Source of the DNA: Neofusicoccum parvum
Taxonomy: Eukaryota > Ascomycota > Dothideomycetes > Botryosphaeriales > Botryosphaeriaceae
Direction of reading: 5' to 3'
Assembly (NCBI GenBank): GCA_020912385.1
Contig: CP087213.1
Coordinates: 1,488,001-1,552,000 of the forward strand
Length of the DNA: 64,000 nucleotides
Shown here: positions 1 to 11,274 of the stretch, piece after piece
Position numbering within the stretch: position 1 is the first letter of the stretch
Layout of the letters: each line of letters opens with the position of its first letter
Position numbers and translations under genes: made by a program
The notes under the pieces: model-generated
Seen by the model: only the letters and a program-made list of their open reading frames with translations
Database searches by the model: none
Told to the model about the DNA's origin: nothing

Positions 1-603
1 CTATGCAGCTTGCAGGCTGGGCGCGGGCGCGGACGCGGGCGGCCTTAGCCAAGCAAATGGCGAGGCTGTTCTGGATGGCATTGTAGAGAGCGGGACTGTG
101 CGCCAGTGAGGGATTAAGGTGTGGAGCGCGGAGATCTGTAGATTGCTGACTCAAGCCCGCCGCGCCGCCCGGCCTTCTCCCGCCGGTCCTCGACACCGCG
201 CAACCCTCTGCGTTCGCCCGGCGCCAAACACGCACGCATGGAGCTCAGCTTGCATGCACTGCCCCTGCAGCGCGTGCGGCTCTGTCGCCCTGCATCCATC
301 CGAACGCCACTCGCACCGTTGCACATGACGTTGCGGCGCTGCCGTCGCCCGCGAACTGCCCCGACTCCTCCGAGAGACATCGCTCCAGGCAGGCAGAAAA
401 AGCAAGGCCAGCATTGGTGTCGACGAAGAGCATCATGTGGACAGCGTGGGCGAGGGTGGTCAGAACAAGCCTGTCCCTTCCGCCGGCCTGGAATCTTACC
501 ACTCACAGCCCTGCGTGGCCGTCAACGTCAGCATTCCCCGCAAGAGCCATCGATCTTCCTGTCCTCAAAATAGTACCCGCGATCGCCGCTGTGCTCTCCG
601 TCA
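1..603. other. left-edge region, no supported gene
   Basis: No gene model could be supported here. On the minus strand the first ~115 bases keep one frame open to the window edge, containing residues such as SLAHSPALYNAIQNSLAICL, which could be an exon of a gene lying mostly to the left, but no family is recognisable. The rest, up to the stop codon of the rhodopsin-domain gene, would be its 3' UTR and intergenic DNA. Confidence 0.4.
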
Positions 604-1965
604 TTACTCATCCGCCGCATGCGAAACCGTCTCTACGTACATCGTCTTCCGAATCCCCGTCCGGTCGGTCCACAGAATGTGTTCCTCGCTCTCGTTGTCG
701 GGAGTGCTAGTCACCGTATTGCGAAACTCGCTGAGATGAAGCCCATCGTATGGATCAAACTCGACTGGTCCTTCAGGGTCGGATCTTGGAGCCCGGGAAA
801 AAACCCCACCGTTAGACTTGCTCCGACTGCCATTCCTCGACCGGCTGGATGAGTTGCCTCGGAACGTTTCTTTGAACATGGGGCGAAGCGGTGGGATGCA
901 CGCTGTGATTATTGCAATATTGCACTCCACCTGCGACCACAGAAGAATCTGCCGCTGTTCTCAGCAAACTCGCCATCCGCCAATGGAGTCGCGCGACTCA
1001 CAAATATTGCATCGTACGGAATATCTTTCGAAACGGTGTAGATGTAGAGAGCATTGAGACGGACTATCGAGGCTGCCGCCGCCACACTCCCTGTCAAGAA
1101 TATTCCAATCAAGGCCCCTGAGCGGTCAGCAGAAGACATGTCCAAGAGCAGTGGTAGACTCACAGCGCTGGTTTCTTGGTACATTCAACCTCGCTAGTAC
1201 CGGAATCGGGAGTACCAGGATTGCAAAGTCCGTTACAATGCTAATTCCAGCTGTTGCAAAATACGTCTTCGGGAGATTGTTGCAGCCTCTTGGGAAAGTT
1301 GGACTCCACGCATCGGAAAACTTATGCGGGCATTCGAAGGCCTTGGAAAGTTCGGTGCGTCAGTAATACCTTTGTTCGAAATCAATGGAGCATACCCACG
1401 TTCACAAACACAACCACCACCGTATACGTGGTCACGACCGCGGCGACCACCCAAACCCATATTCGGAAAGATCTCTGCGAGAAGATCTTGTAGTATAGAG
1501 CAAGGATGCTCGCCTTGACGAAGAACAACGCAAACGGGTATACCATTTGGTAAGCATACCAAAACTTGAGTGTCGGCACGAGGATATCCGGAGGTAAGTC
1601 TGCAAGGTGTCTCCTATCTTGCTGTCAGCTTCGTCTTCGTGAGCCAAGAAAATCGGGCATACCCTGTGCCATATGAAATATGGATGACATTTGCCACGCT
1701 CATGCCAATAACCACGGTCAGAGCAGTGACTATGAAGAAGTCGTCCATACCGACATATCGAACGTATACGATGCGACAATACAGCCTATGGATAAATCAG
1801 TATACCGTATCTCAGCAGAACCATCGTTGTTTGATTCTTCGAATTGTGAAGGACGTCGCTCGCTCACCTGAGGATCACTGTAGTGATTGAGAGAAACAGG
1901 AGGCAGCCCAACACTGCCAAGAAAATTGGCTGCCGGGATCCATTGTGGGCCGTGATCTCCTGCAT
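604..1965 (-). CDS. fungal rhodopsin-domain integral membrane protein
   Basis: Six exons fit (complement of 604-930, 1002-1117, 1164-1341, 1400-1613, 1663-1785, 1868-1965), giving 351 aa and seven hydrophobic segments. Family marks appear in order: the VILRLYCRIVYVRYVGMDDF helix-loop, GTGRHLADLPPD, the long helix WYAYQMVYPFALFFVKASIL, FECP, the conserved GCNN, ILVLPIPVLARL and the final VECNIAIITACIPPLRPMF. This is the large Pezizomycotina rhodopsin-domain family (SAT20/PTH11-like), plasma-membrane proteins usually of unknown ligand. The C-terminal ~90 residues are a Ser/Arg-rich cytoplasmic tail. All five introns have GT..AG ends and most show a CTRAC branch site. The start is the ATG just upstream of the first helix. 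It runs tail to the left and head to head with the tyrosinase across 1.5 kb. Family certain, function unknown. Confidence 0.88.
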
Positions 1966-3522
1966 CTTGGGGAATCTGGCGGGGGACAGCTTCTCTCCTT
2001 CATGCGATCAGAGGGGAGCACGAGATATCGGCACCTGCGGGATCATAAACGATCATTCACCCTTCAAAAACTCTTGTTGGATTCATCTCGATTTTCTTGG
2101 CTGACTCGATTGCATCTGTTTGCAAGTGCGACATTATTTCCGTGCCCCTTTGTCATGTTCACCATACATTCCCTGGGCCTTCGATCCGAAGGCACTGCGT
2201 AGTCGCCGGGGTTAATTGCTTCACACCCGCCGCGCACGAGAACCCTGGTGCTTCATTCTTAGACCCACCCGATGCAGGATGTGCCCCTTGGCATCTCGCG
2301 CCTTCAACCTTGCTTCGTTCCCGTTCTCCGTGTAATTGGAGGGCTACATCACCTTTATCACGACCTAAATGTCTATGGTGCTACCTACGGTGCGGGATCT
2401 CTTACACACTTCGGCCACCACCCCACGACGCCGCAGCGAAGGCAATATGGTCGGATCGAACCCTGACACCACTGTAAATTGTGTTCTAGCTGCGCGCTCT
2501 GCGCACCTCGACCTCCGTCGCCATAGCCACGTTCGACCTGACCAATAGACGCCCGAAGTCCGGCGCAGGATACTCCGCCGACCAGGGCTCGCAACAAACG
2601 CTTACTTTTGCTGCCGTAGCAAATTCCCACAGTTCAATTTACGGCCCGGCGTCACCGTTCCCAGGCGAATGGATCTGTATGCGATATAGTTGTGCCCCCA
2701 CAAAAAGCTCCGCAGTAACGGGCGCGGCCTTCCGTTCATTGACTCGAGGCCACACCCCGGACGGTGCTGTGCCGCAGATCACAGCCGTGCTGCCGCTGCG
2801 CGCCATCGAACTCCGCCCGCCAATGGGAAACCGAGACAGGGATAACTATGTGCTCGCACCCACGCAGATCTGATGAAGATATTACTCGCTGCGGAAGGCA
2901 GATGAGTCTTAGTTTGACACTCCAGAAAAGATGCACAAAACAACGGGAGGCCAAGAGATCTCTTGCTGCTTCCGGAGCTGCGCACGCGATGCTTGGCCTG
3001 CATATGCTATAGCCACTCCATTGGATGCGGTAAAAGCCGCCCCCATCTCTTGCCCGGCACGGTTATTGTGTGTTGGGGGCACAGCAGCAGCCGTGGAGCT
3101 CGGCAACGAATAAGTGTCGTAGCGGCTAAGAATACCCCAGCTCCGCCGCATGCGCCGCACAACGAGTTGCCAATGGCATTTCGAGGGCCTCCGGTGGCGT
3201 CCCAGCCGCATGGCAGTATTGAGTATCGAGGAGAGGGGGCCGCGTATGGCACAATCTCACTGTGCACATGCCAGAAAAAAAAGTCCGAGACCCTGAATCT
3301 TTCACGGCCTTGTCTGCCTCTGTCGGCATCGGATGGGAGGTGTAAGCGGCAGATGGCGGTGGGGCCCGGCCAGGGCCTCTCAAGTACAAAGAAATGGTCA
3401 CTTCCCTTGCTTCCAAAGTGCGCGTGTCTCAGCGTGCTTGAAGAGCGCCGAACACTCTACCCCGGAACGGTCTGAAGAAAGCCGGCTGCGGGCCCCCGAC
3501 GTCCCCGGTTCTCTTGTGCAAG
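1966..3522. other. intergenic, divergent upstream region
   Basis: About 1.56 kb between the divergent rhodopsin-domain and tyrosinase genes. Open frames here are short and show no recognisable family, so it should mainly hold two promoters. CCAAT-type pentamers (ATTGG or CCAAT) occur near 2336, 2547, 2821, 3020 and 3171, which is unremarkable. No repeat or RNA gene was seen. Confidence 0.5.
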
Positions 3523-4770
3523 ATGATTTTCCTGGCGTTTCTTGTTGCACTTGATGGCTTGGCTGCTGCTGCGTTAGGCGTGCCCACCAATACTCCCAGC
3601 AAGCCTTGCATTAATCCACCGGTGCGGAAGGAATGGTAGGATGTGTCGGTCCTCGTGACTGTGTTCGGAGACGCTGACTTAGCTCTGCGCGCAGGAGAGA
3701 ACTTTCGCTATTTGAGAGACGGTCGTACATCGATGCTGTCTTCTGCCTCACGCGAAAGCCCGCTGTATCCGGATTGAACGGCACCATCAACCGCTTCGAC
3801 GACCACCATGCTGTCCACAGTGACCAAACCCCGTCTATACATTGGGTGGTGCGTCCTGCACTCTTCCTGCACATCCTCCCACAAAGACTGAATAAAGTGC
3901 CGGCAGGGACACTTCGCCCTTTGGCACCGCTACTTCGTCGCGACCTACGAGAGGGCATTGAGAGAAGAATGTGGATACCGAGGCGCTCAACCGTATGTTC
4001 CACACAACTCCGTCCAACCAGCCCACAGCCGAGCAGGACTGACTCGCCACGACAGCTACTGGAACTGGTCCACCGACGCGTCCGCCGACCAAAATAGCAC
4101 CACCATCTTCGAGACCGAGGTCTTCGACGCGCTCACCGGCTTCGGCGGCAACGGGCCGTGGGTTGAGGCGACAGCCGAGCAGAACCCGCTCAACCTGACC
4201 GGTCGCACGGGTGGCGGCTGCGTCGCCGACGGGCCTTTCGCCTACCCGGCCTTCCGCGTCAACGTGGGCTTGCCGGGGTGCTTGAAGAGGGACTTCACGC
4301 CGTGGGTCATGAACAGCTTCGCGCGGCAGGAGCTGGTGGACTACGTGGTGGGGCAGCCGGACTACGCGAGCTTCGCGTACGCGCTGGAGAACATCCCGAG
4401 CTTCGACGAGCCGAACATCCACGGGAGCGGGCATTTTGGCGTTGGCGGCGTGCTCGGGACGATTGGGGATGCGGCGAACAGCCCTGGCGATGTGTGCTTG
4501 CCCGCTCCTTTTTCTTGTTTGACGCTGACTTGCCTCTAGCCCTTGTTCTACCTCCACCACGGAAACCTGGACCGCATCTTGTGGGAGTGGCAGAAGCGGG
4601 ACCTGCCAGCGCGGTACAGCCAGGTCGGCGGGCCGGTCGAGCCGTTTGACTACAGCGGACCCAACGTCACGCTGGACTTCGAAGTCAACATCGGGAGGCT
4701 GGCGGGCAACGCGACGCTGAAGGATCTGCTGGACATCCAGGGCGGCACGCTGTGCTATGGCTACGAGTGA
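3523..4770 (+). CDS. secreted tyrosinase (type 3 copper oxidase)
   Basis: Five exons (3523-3635, 3695-3845, 3907-3992, 4056-4491, 4540-4770) encode 338 aa. Residues 1-18 are a hydrophobic signal peptide. The common tyrosinase opening CINPPVRKEWREL follows, then the CuA site (AVHSDQTPSIH, then WHRYF) and the CuB site (NIHGSGHFGVGG, then DPLFYLHHGNLDRILW), so all six copper-ligand histidines are present. Tyrosinases oxidise phenols to quinones; short secreted fungal forms act on extracellular phenolics or pigments. Several N-glycosylation sequons (NST, NLT, NVT, NAT) support secretion. No C-terminal lid domain of the long mushroom type is visible. The splice junctions are set by family motifs broken exactly at GT..AG pairs; for example GAQP joins YWNW across 3993-4055. 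Substrate unknown. Confidence 0.92.
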
Positions 4771-5014
4771 GAGGCGTCACCCGGCCGGCATGGTGCTTGT
4801 ACGTAGAATAGCGACTGTGGACGGGGGTTAATAAGTAATTGAACGGGCGCTGGATGCGCGGGCTGCGGCAGCGACTTTTGCAGGCCGCCGCACGGGCCAC
4901 GACTTCGAATCTGTCCTCAAGCCGGACGCCGCCCACGCATCCGCCATCGCAAACAGATCTCAATGGGCTCAGGCACAAGGTTTCGGTGATTTCTGCAGCT
5001 GCCCAGCAGGCCTG

Positions 5015-6790
5015 ATGTCGGGCTCCGCTCTCTCCGCCTCCGCAAAGGGCGCCACCTTTCTCATCCTCCTCCAAGTCGGCTCGCGCGCCCTCACTTTCGC
5101 CGTCAACCAAGTTCTGCTGCGCTTCCTGTCTCCCGAGCTGCTCGGCATCTCCGCCCAGCTCGAGCTCTTTTCCATTTCCGTCCTCTACTTCTCGCGCGAG
5201 AGCCTGCGCGTCGCCCTCCAGCGGCAGGCGGGCAGCATCCAGGCCGTCATCAATCTTTCCTACATCGCCGTCGCCATTGGCTTCGTCCTCTCCCATGTGC
5301 TCGCCTGGCTATGGCTGCGCGCTGACGTGCCCGACGTGGCCTACTTCCGCCAGTCGCTGTGGATCTACGCCGGCGCCACCATCATCGAGCTCTATACCGA
5401 GCCCGCCTTCACGGCCACCCAGCAGCTGATGCTCTACAAGATCCGCGCATCCGCCGAGAGCACTGCCACGCTCGCCAGGTGTTTTGCTACCTGCGGATTC
5501 GCCATCTTCGCCAACAGGCTCGGCTGCGATCCTGGGGCCTCGCCGTTTGCTGTTGGCCAGCTTGCCTACGCCTCGGTTCTGCTCGTCGTCTACATCGTGC
5601 GCGTCAGGCCGGTGGCGAAGAACGAGAAGTTCTCTCTTGTGCTGCAACCCCTGAAGAAGAAGTACACACGCCATATCGCCTCTCAGTCCTATCAACCGTG
5701 CGCTAACGTTCGCAGCGATCCGAAAGAATACATCTTCGACACGTTCCCGCGGACCCTCTCCAAGCTCAGCCTGAGCCTCTTCCTGCAATCCGGCATCAAA
5801 TATGTGCTCACGCAGGGCGACGCCATCCTCATCACCTCGCTCACCACCCTGAGCGACCAAGGCGCCTACGCGCTCGCCTCCAACTACGGCGGGCTGATCG
5901 CGCGCATGCTCTTCCAGCCCATCGAGGAGAGCAGCCGCAACCTCTTCTCCAAGCTCTGCGCGCCGCCCCCGTCGGCCACGGAGGGAGCCGCGCCCAGCGG
6001 CGTCCGCCAGGCCCGCCTCATCCTGCAGACCATCCTCCACCTCTACGGCCTCATCTCCCTCGCGGCCTGCGCCCTCGGCCCCACGCTGGCGCCGCTGCTC
6101 CTGCGCGTCGTCGCCGGGGCCCGCTGGGCGGACACGGACGCGGCGGCCACGCTGGCGGCCTACTGCTACTACGTGCCGCTGCTGGCGCTCAACGGCGTCG
6201 CCGAGGCGTTCGTGGCCAGCGTCGCGTCGACGGCGGAGCTGCACGGCCAGTCGGTGGCCATGGGCGCCTTCTTCGTCGGCTTCGCGGGCGCGGCGTATGG
6301 GTTCCTGGGCGTGCTGGGGTGGGGCGCGAGGGGCCTGGTGGCGGCGAATTGCGTGAACATGGGGATGCGGATCGTGTGGGCGCGGGGGTTCATTGACTCG
6401 TGGTTCGAGCGGAATGGTGAGGTGAGTTTTGGTGTTTCTTACCGGTGAGAGGGTTTGACTGATGATGCGGTGCGCAGAAATTCGACTATTTGGCTGCAAT
6501 GCCGAAGGGACTCAGCGTGGCGGTTGCTGCAGCGGCCCCGGCGGCGTTGAAGGCGACAGAGGGATTCTTGTCCGAGTACGGTTTGCTTGGTGAGCTGGTT
6601 AGATCCGGCTCCATCGCTAGTATTTTAGGACTAAGCATGTAAGTATTATTCCCGATTCAAACCAGGTGAGACGGCACGGAAGCTGATCAGTTCACACAAA
6701 AGCCTGGTCCTCGAACGCGACTATTTGATGCAGTGCTACCACATGTTGCGGCCGAAGAGGGAGGCACCCCAGGAAAAGAAAGAAAAATGA
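5015..6790 (+). CDS. RFT1: RFT1 family ER membrane protein (Man5GlcNAc2-PP-dolichol handling)
   Basis: Four exons (5015-5661, 5716-6421, 6478-6638, 6703-6790) encode 533 aa rich in membrane helices. The N-terminus ([20 protein letters not shown], then [20 protein letters not shown]) and [20 protein letters not shown] are typical of RFT1, the conserved ER protein needed for dolichol-linked oligosaccharide to appear on the lumenal side before N-glycosylation; whether it is itself the flippase is disputed in the literature. The last exon gives a lysine-rich cytosolic tail. The first intron is 54 nt, divisible by three and free of stops, so retention would insert 18 residues; it is called an intron from its GTAC donor, GCTAAC branch and CAG acceptor. 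A 396-residue antisense open frame is a GC-composition shadow. It lies 244 nt after the tyrosinase on the same strand. Confidence 0.9.
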
Positions 6791-7651
6791 AGAGGCACGC
6801 GTGGGCGGCCGCAGTCGGATGACGTGGTAGTTAGACGAAGCCCGCCTAACCACCAACGTGGATTCATCATGAAAAGCGCAGCACATGGTCACCAGAATTG
6901 CAGGTTCCAGTAGGCAGGTGGTGGAGCGTCCACCGACACGGAACGAGCATGTCTCCATCTGCACTTCCACACGCGGTGAGCAGCGATGCGAGGCGAGGCG
7001 GCTTGGCGGAGGGCTTGCACCGGGACGGATAGGAGGTCTCCCTGATGTACCGACGCTCATAGGGCAAGTTTCGGGGGCGTTAGGTGAACTTCAAACGTCG
7101 CAAAGATTCCGACCTCGCTCGGCAGCTGGGGGGTTCCGACATCGCTGGGGGAGCGCTGAGCCGACTTTCGGCGAGGCCGGGGGGAACGTGTGATATCGTG
7201 ATGTTCCCTGATCGGGCAATACCCAGAGTCTTCGCCCCCCGCTTGGGCGCCTGACAGCAAATCCGGCCGCGGCCAGGGCCGAGAACGCCTGGGGACGTTT
7301 GAAAGCGGCCCGCGCCATTGGCGGGCGGCGAGGGCGAAAGCGGGCCCCCGTGCGGCGCGCTCTGCCGTCGACCGGCGGGTGCACAACGTCCGGAGTCGGG
7401 ACAGCGGCGTCGCCCTGCGCCAGCGCCCAATGGGCAGCCGCACAGCTGCTCCCAGCAGGGCCGTGAGAGCCGCCCAGGCGAACGCGCGGGGTAGACGGCG
7501 GACAAGCATTGGCATTGGTCGCTGTGGCGGTGCGCACGAGAGCTCCCACTCCGAGCTCGCAGCCACAGACGCCCAAGCTTCTTTTTCGTCGCTCGCACCC
7601 AACCGCGTCTTCACTTTTTCCAATCCCACCCCGCCGGCCGCCCACCCCGCC
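6791..7651. other. intergenic between RFT1 and MRM2
   Basis: About 860 bases, presumably the RFT1 3' UTR followed by the MRM2 promoter. Frames stay open on both strands because of GC bias, but none shows a recognisable domain. CCAAT-type motifs occur near 7316 and 7429. Confidence 0.5.
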
Positions 7652-9037
7652 ATGCTCTCCCTCCGCCTCATGCGCCAGCTGGCCGACAGCGCCCTGCTCG
7701 CCCGTCCCGTCTTCCTGGCGCCCTGCCACCGCCGCCTGCCACAATGCGCTCCGCCGACGACGACAACGCGCCGCACCCTCATCTCGTCAACCGCCCGCCC
7801 ATCCGCTCCCACCTCCTCCCACCCGCGTCCCCGCCACGCCTCCTCGTCCACGCGCTGGAAAAACCGCCAGGGCCGCGACCGCTACGCCAAGGAAGCCAAA
7901 GTGCGCGGTCTCAAGAGCCGCGCCGCCTTCAAGCTCCTCGAGGTGTGTGTGCCCGACTCACCCCTCCCCAAACACCCACCCCACCACCACCACCACCATC
8001 ACCATAGCTGACATACGCCATTCGGGGGGTGGCGCCAGATGAACCAACGCTACCGCCTCTTCAAGCCCGGCGCCACCGTCGTCGACCTGGGCTACGCGCC
8101 CGGCTCGTGGTCGCAGGTCGCCATCGACCGCACCCAGCCCGGCGGCCGCGTCGTCGGCATCGACGTGATACCGGCCCAGCCGCCGCGCGGCGTGTCGACC
8201 ATCCAGGGCAATTTCCTGAGCGAGGCGGTCAGGGCCGAGGTCAGGGCCTACGTGCAGGATCCGGAGAGGGGGAGGGCGGTGCAGAGGCACGTGGTTTGGG
8301 CGGGGGAGGGGAAGGAGGAGGACGGGGTGGAAGAGGAGGGCGAGGAGGGCGAGGGGTATACGGCAGAGGAGCTGGAGAAGCAGGAGAGAGGCTACATCGA
8401 TCGCGAGAGAATGGCGCCGCTGATTGCGCGGCCGGATGAGGACGGCCAGGAGGGCGCCGGGGTTGCTGCTGCGGCGCCGGCTGAGGAAGGTCCCGGGTTG
8501 AAGAGGTTGAACAGGCGCGCGCAAGACGAGGCGCTGGGCCGCGTGGTCGACGTAGTGCTGAGTGACATGTCCGCGCCCTGGGATCAGACATCCGGTTTCC
8601 ACAAGAGGAGCATTACTGAGCCCTATCTTAGGATGATGAACACGAGCGGAATGGCTTTCAGGGACCACGCAGGTAGTATGGTAAGCATGCCTTGTATCCC
8701 ATTGTGTGTCACATACGCGAGCTGATTCATCTGCGCCTACCAGGATCTCTGCTTGGCTGCTCTCACGTTCGCCTTCGACACGCTGCGCGCCGGTGGCCAT
8801 TTTGTGTGCAAGTTCTACCAGGGTGCGGAAGACAAGGCATTGGAGAAGAAGCTCCGCCGCATGTTCGAGAAGGTCTTCAGGGAGAAGCCGGAATCGTCGA
8901 GAAGCGTGAGCAGCTCTTCAACGTACAAGCAATGATAGACTGCTAACAATGTCTTACAGGAGTCTAAGGAGGCTTTCTTCGTCGCCCTGAAGCGTAAACC
9001 GGATCCTTCGAGAGAGGAGATCTTTCGGGAACAATAG
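7652..9037 (+). CDS. MRM2: mitochondrial rRNA 2'-O-methyltransferase, FtsJ/MRM2 family
   Basis: Four exons (7652-7942, 8039-8680, 8744-8905, 8960-9037) encode 390 aa. The first ~65 residues are Arg/Ser/Pro-rich and lack acidic residues, as in a mitochondrial targeting signal. The RrmJ-type fold follows: RYAKEAKVRGLKSRAAFKLL (first catalytic Lys), the SAM-binding loop VVDLGYAPGSWSQVA, catalytic Asp in VVLSDMSAPWDQTSG, second Lys in GGHFVCKFYQG and Glu in SESKEAFFVAL, completing the K-D-K-E tetrad. The family methylates a uridine in the mitochondrial large-subunit rRNA A-loop. About 100 residues of acidic, low-complexity sequence (EEEGEEGEG and similar) are inserted between the SAM motif and the catalytic Asp. 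The start is the first ATG before the targeting peptide. Intron 1 holds a CCA-rich microsatellite. Confidence 0.9.
7974..8005 (+). repeat. CCA/CAC microsatellite in MRM2 intron 1
   Basis: A run of CAC/CCA trinucleotides with two CAT interruptions lies inside the first intron of the MRM2 gene, upstream of the CTGAC branch site. Read in one frame it would give polyhistidine, but the frame stops at once and the position is intronic. Confidence 0.8.
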
Positions 9038-9375
9038 TGACTGTAATCATAAGTGTATAGAATAAGATACCCACTCTCCTCCCTTGGACAGAAACTCAAT
9101 TAGTGCGGTTACATGATTGTATACCTATTAAGTGCGGTACCAAGCTGATCACTCGAACATATCCAGCGGTCATTGTATCGATATCAGAGGATAATTGTCG
9201 AGCATTACCTGCCGGGTATTACTGTCTAGAGAAATTACCAGGCATCCATCCAGGCCCGTCTAAGCCTAACAATGACCAATTTTCAGTACCCAGCATCGGC
9301 TCCTACCCAGCAAGAAGCGGATTGAACCACCAAGGCTGTCGCCCTTGGACCAGGTAGAGATTTCTAGATGCGCTT
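9038..9375. other. convergent 3' intergenic region
   Basis: 338 bases between the ends of the convergent MRM2 and duplicated-protein genes. It is more AT-rich than its flanks, fitting two 3' UTRs. No other feature seen. Confidence 0.5.
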
Positions 9376-10467
9376 TCATAGCTCCCGTAGGAGTGCACGA
9401 AGGAAGCCATTGTCCTTAGCCGCATCCCTCGAGAACATGTTACGCTTAACCCGGGTGTACCTCACAAACTCTGCCCGGCTTCCGAACTCGATCAGCTCGG
9501 CGTCACCGCGCATGTACCCGACCAGATTGACTAGGTTGATCATGACGTCCCGGGCTCCAAGGGTCTGCACGCCGTTAGCTACTGGGAGATTTCCGTAGCG
9601 GTTTCTCCTTACCTTCCGGCACTGAGTGATGGAGGTTCCGACATTCAGCCCGACGATGCGACATAGACGCTGCCAGTTCTCGAGCTTGTCTCCCTCGTGA
9701 CCGAAGAAGCGCGCGAAGTCCTCCGCCAGAGAGGGCCTGCGGTCGTCCCTGGTGTTCGTGGGCTGGCCACCGGAAGACGGGGAAGAGGCGGCGAAATCGC
9801 TGCGAACAATGGTATCCTCACTGTTGCTGTCATAGCTCTCGTCGCTCTCGTCGCTCTCGTAGCTCTCGTCGTCCGAGTCTGAGTCCGAGTCGTCAAATGG
9901 GTTGTCATGCTCGGTATACGCGCGTCCGAAGCAGGCCCTCCACTGGCGGCGCCAGAGCTTCGAGTCGACGCCCCATCGGCGCTGGCAAGACAGGCGCTTG
10001 AAGTTCTCGAGCACCGACGCGGTGCGGTCGGCGTGGTAGTCAGGGAAGGTGGCGAAGAAGTTGAGCCCGCCATCGCCGGCGAACGGGTTCTGGTCCTCGG
10101 TGTACGCGCGCCCGAAGCAGGCGAGCCAGTTGCGGCGCCAGGCGGGCGAGTTGACGACCCAGCCGCGCTGGAGGGAAAGCGCCTTGAAGTTGCCGACGAC
10201 GGTGAGGGAGGCGTTGAAGAGGTAGTCGGGAGTCGTCGTAAAGAAGCTCGGCGAGCCCTCGCGGGGCCCAGGAGGCGGCATCGTGGCGGCAGGGTCAGCC
10301 TGTAGCCGCTCGAAGAGGTTGTTGTCCACAGTGCAAGGAGAAATGAGAGGAATAGCAGGACGGGTGGGCGGTATTTGTGCAAGCGGGACACCGGCGGACG
10401 AGCTCCGGCTATGATGGTCTATGCTTGGCGGAAGGTCACAGAAAAGGAGGACCAAGTGCGCTTGCAT
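9376..10467 (-). CDS. hypothetical fungal protein with internal tandem duplication
   Basis: One uninterrupted frame of 363 aa from ATG 10467; an alternative start is the ATG at 10281 (MPPPGP), just before the first repeat. Residues 72-129 and 134-191 are two copies of a 58-residue unit with 33 identical positions, each ending in WRR.W.ACFGRAYTE..NPF. An acidic Asp/Ser/Glu low-complexity linker follows (192-216), then a third, degenerate relative (LAEDFARFFGHEGDKLENWQ, then LCRIVGL) and SITQCRK leading to a hydrophobic NLVNLVGYM. This F..F.....W..L motif style recurs in lineage-specific hypothetical proteins of Dothideomycetes; no function is known. There is no signal peptide at the inner start and no membrane helix. 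It borders the decayed AT-rich region, a common setting for young or fast-changing fungal genes. Confidence 0.7.
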   Translation of the reverse strand: MQAHLVLLFCDLPPSIDHHSRSSSAGVPLAQIPPTRPAIPLISPCTVDNNLFERLQADPAATMPPPGPREGSPSFFTTTPDYLFNASLTVVGNFKALSLQRGWVVNSPAWRRNWLACFGRAYTEDQNPFAGDGGLNFFATFPDYHADRTASVLENFKRLSCQRRWGVDSKLWRRQWRACFGRAYTEHDNPFDDSDSDSDDESYESDESDESYDSNSEDTIVRSDFAASSPSSGGQPTNTRDDRRPSLAEDFARFFGHEGDKLENWQRLCRIVGLNVGTSITQCRKVRRNRYGNLPVANGVQTLGARDVMINLVNLVGYMRGDAELIEFGSRAEFVRYTRVKRNMFSRDAAKDNGFLRALLREL

Positions 10468-11240
10468 GGTGGTGAAGATACACTCAAGAAGGTGGAGGGG
10501 AAAATATCCTCACCATTTCACCAGTTGAAGAAGAAAGAAGTGACTGCTCCACTTCCCCAACGCTAGCCTCAACTCTGAGGTTTCCTGCAGCAACCCCAAA
10601 CCCGGCTAAGATAAAGGCGATTGCCTTCGTCAACATCTACCAGAATCTTAAACCTGCGGTCTTCTCATCGGTCTTGGCCACCATCAGCTCAGACTGTTGA
10701 AACAAACCTCCTGCCGATGAGCTACGTTGGCCAGCCTCTTCTCCGCCTCCCGCCATCCAACACTCGCCATGTTCCTCCTTGGGTGACTTGTCAATGCGGA
10801 TCTTTTGGGGTGATGTCGTTGATTTAATGATATTTAGATACGCCAAGTGCAAAGTAAGGCACTATTTTGAAAACCAACCCTATCTTAGGGGCAGTATTCA
10901 CGGTAGAAAAGCAGCCAATGCGGTCTTCGAGGTAACGATAGCGCTTAAGGCAAGTGTATGAAGCACAGGCAGCCCTATAGACACGGCCTATGAGATTCTG
11001 CTCGTACCTCTAAATTTCAGATGCTCGCAAGATTCATTATAGCCTCGCTATATATATTCCTTCGCTGAGACTGCTTAAACCTTTCCCTCTATCGCCGTTA
11101 ACTTAAAAGCGTCTTCATGGGTATTTATTACTAAGATAGGTTTTAATACGCTACACCACTATTATCGAGTATAAATGACTGAAGAGTCGTGAACGTATTT
11201 TAAGTCGCCTTAGATACCCGAGTACTATTGACTTCGCATT

Positions 11241-11274
11241 GAGGAGCCCCTTAATAGGCTATACCATCATCGCC
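11241..11274 (+). repeat. decayed direct repeat, copy 1
   Basis: 34 bases that align without gaps to 11461-11494. 13 positions differ and every difference is a transition (A/G or C/T). It lies in the AT-rich tract. This fits two relics of one mobile element altered by repeat-induced point mutation, but the copies are too short to name the element. Confidence 0.5.

Noticed and set aside
5309..6499. 396-codon open frame antisense to RFT1
   Set aside because: It lies wholly opposite conserved RFT1 exons and gives an Arg/Ala/His-rich translation with no domain; GC bias explains it.
7979..8010. Possible polyhistidine coding tract
   Set aside because: Lies between a clear donor and acceptor in MRM2; splicing it out restores the conserved FtsJ sequence.
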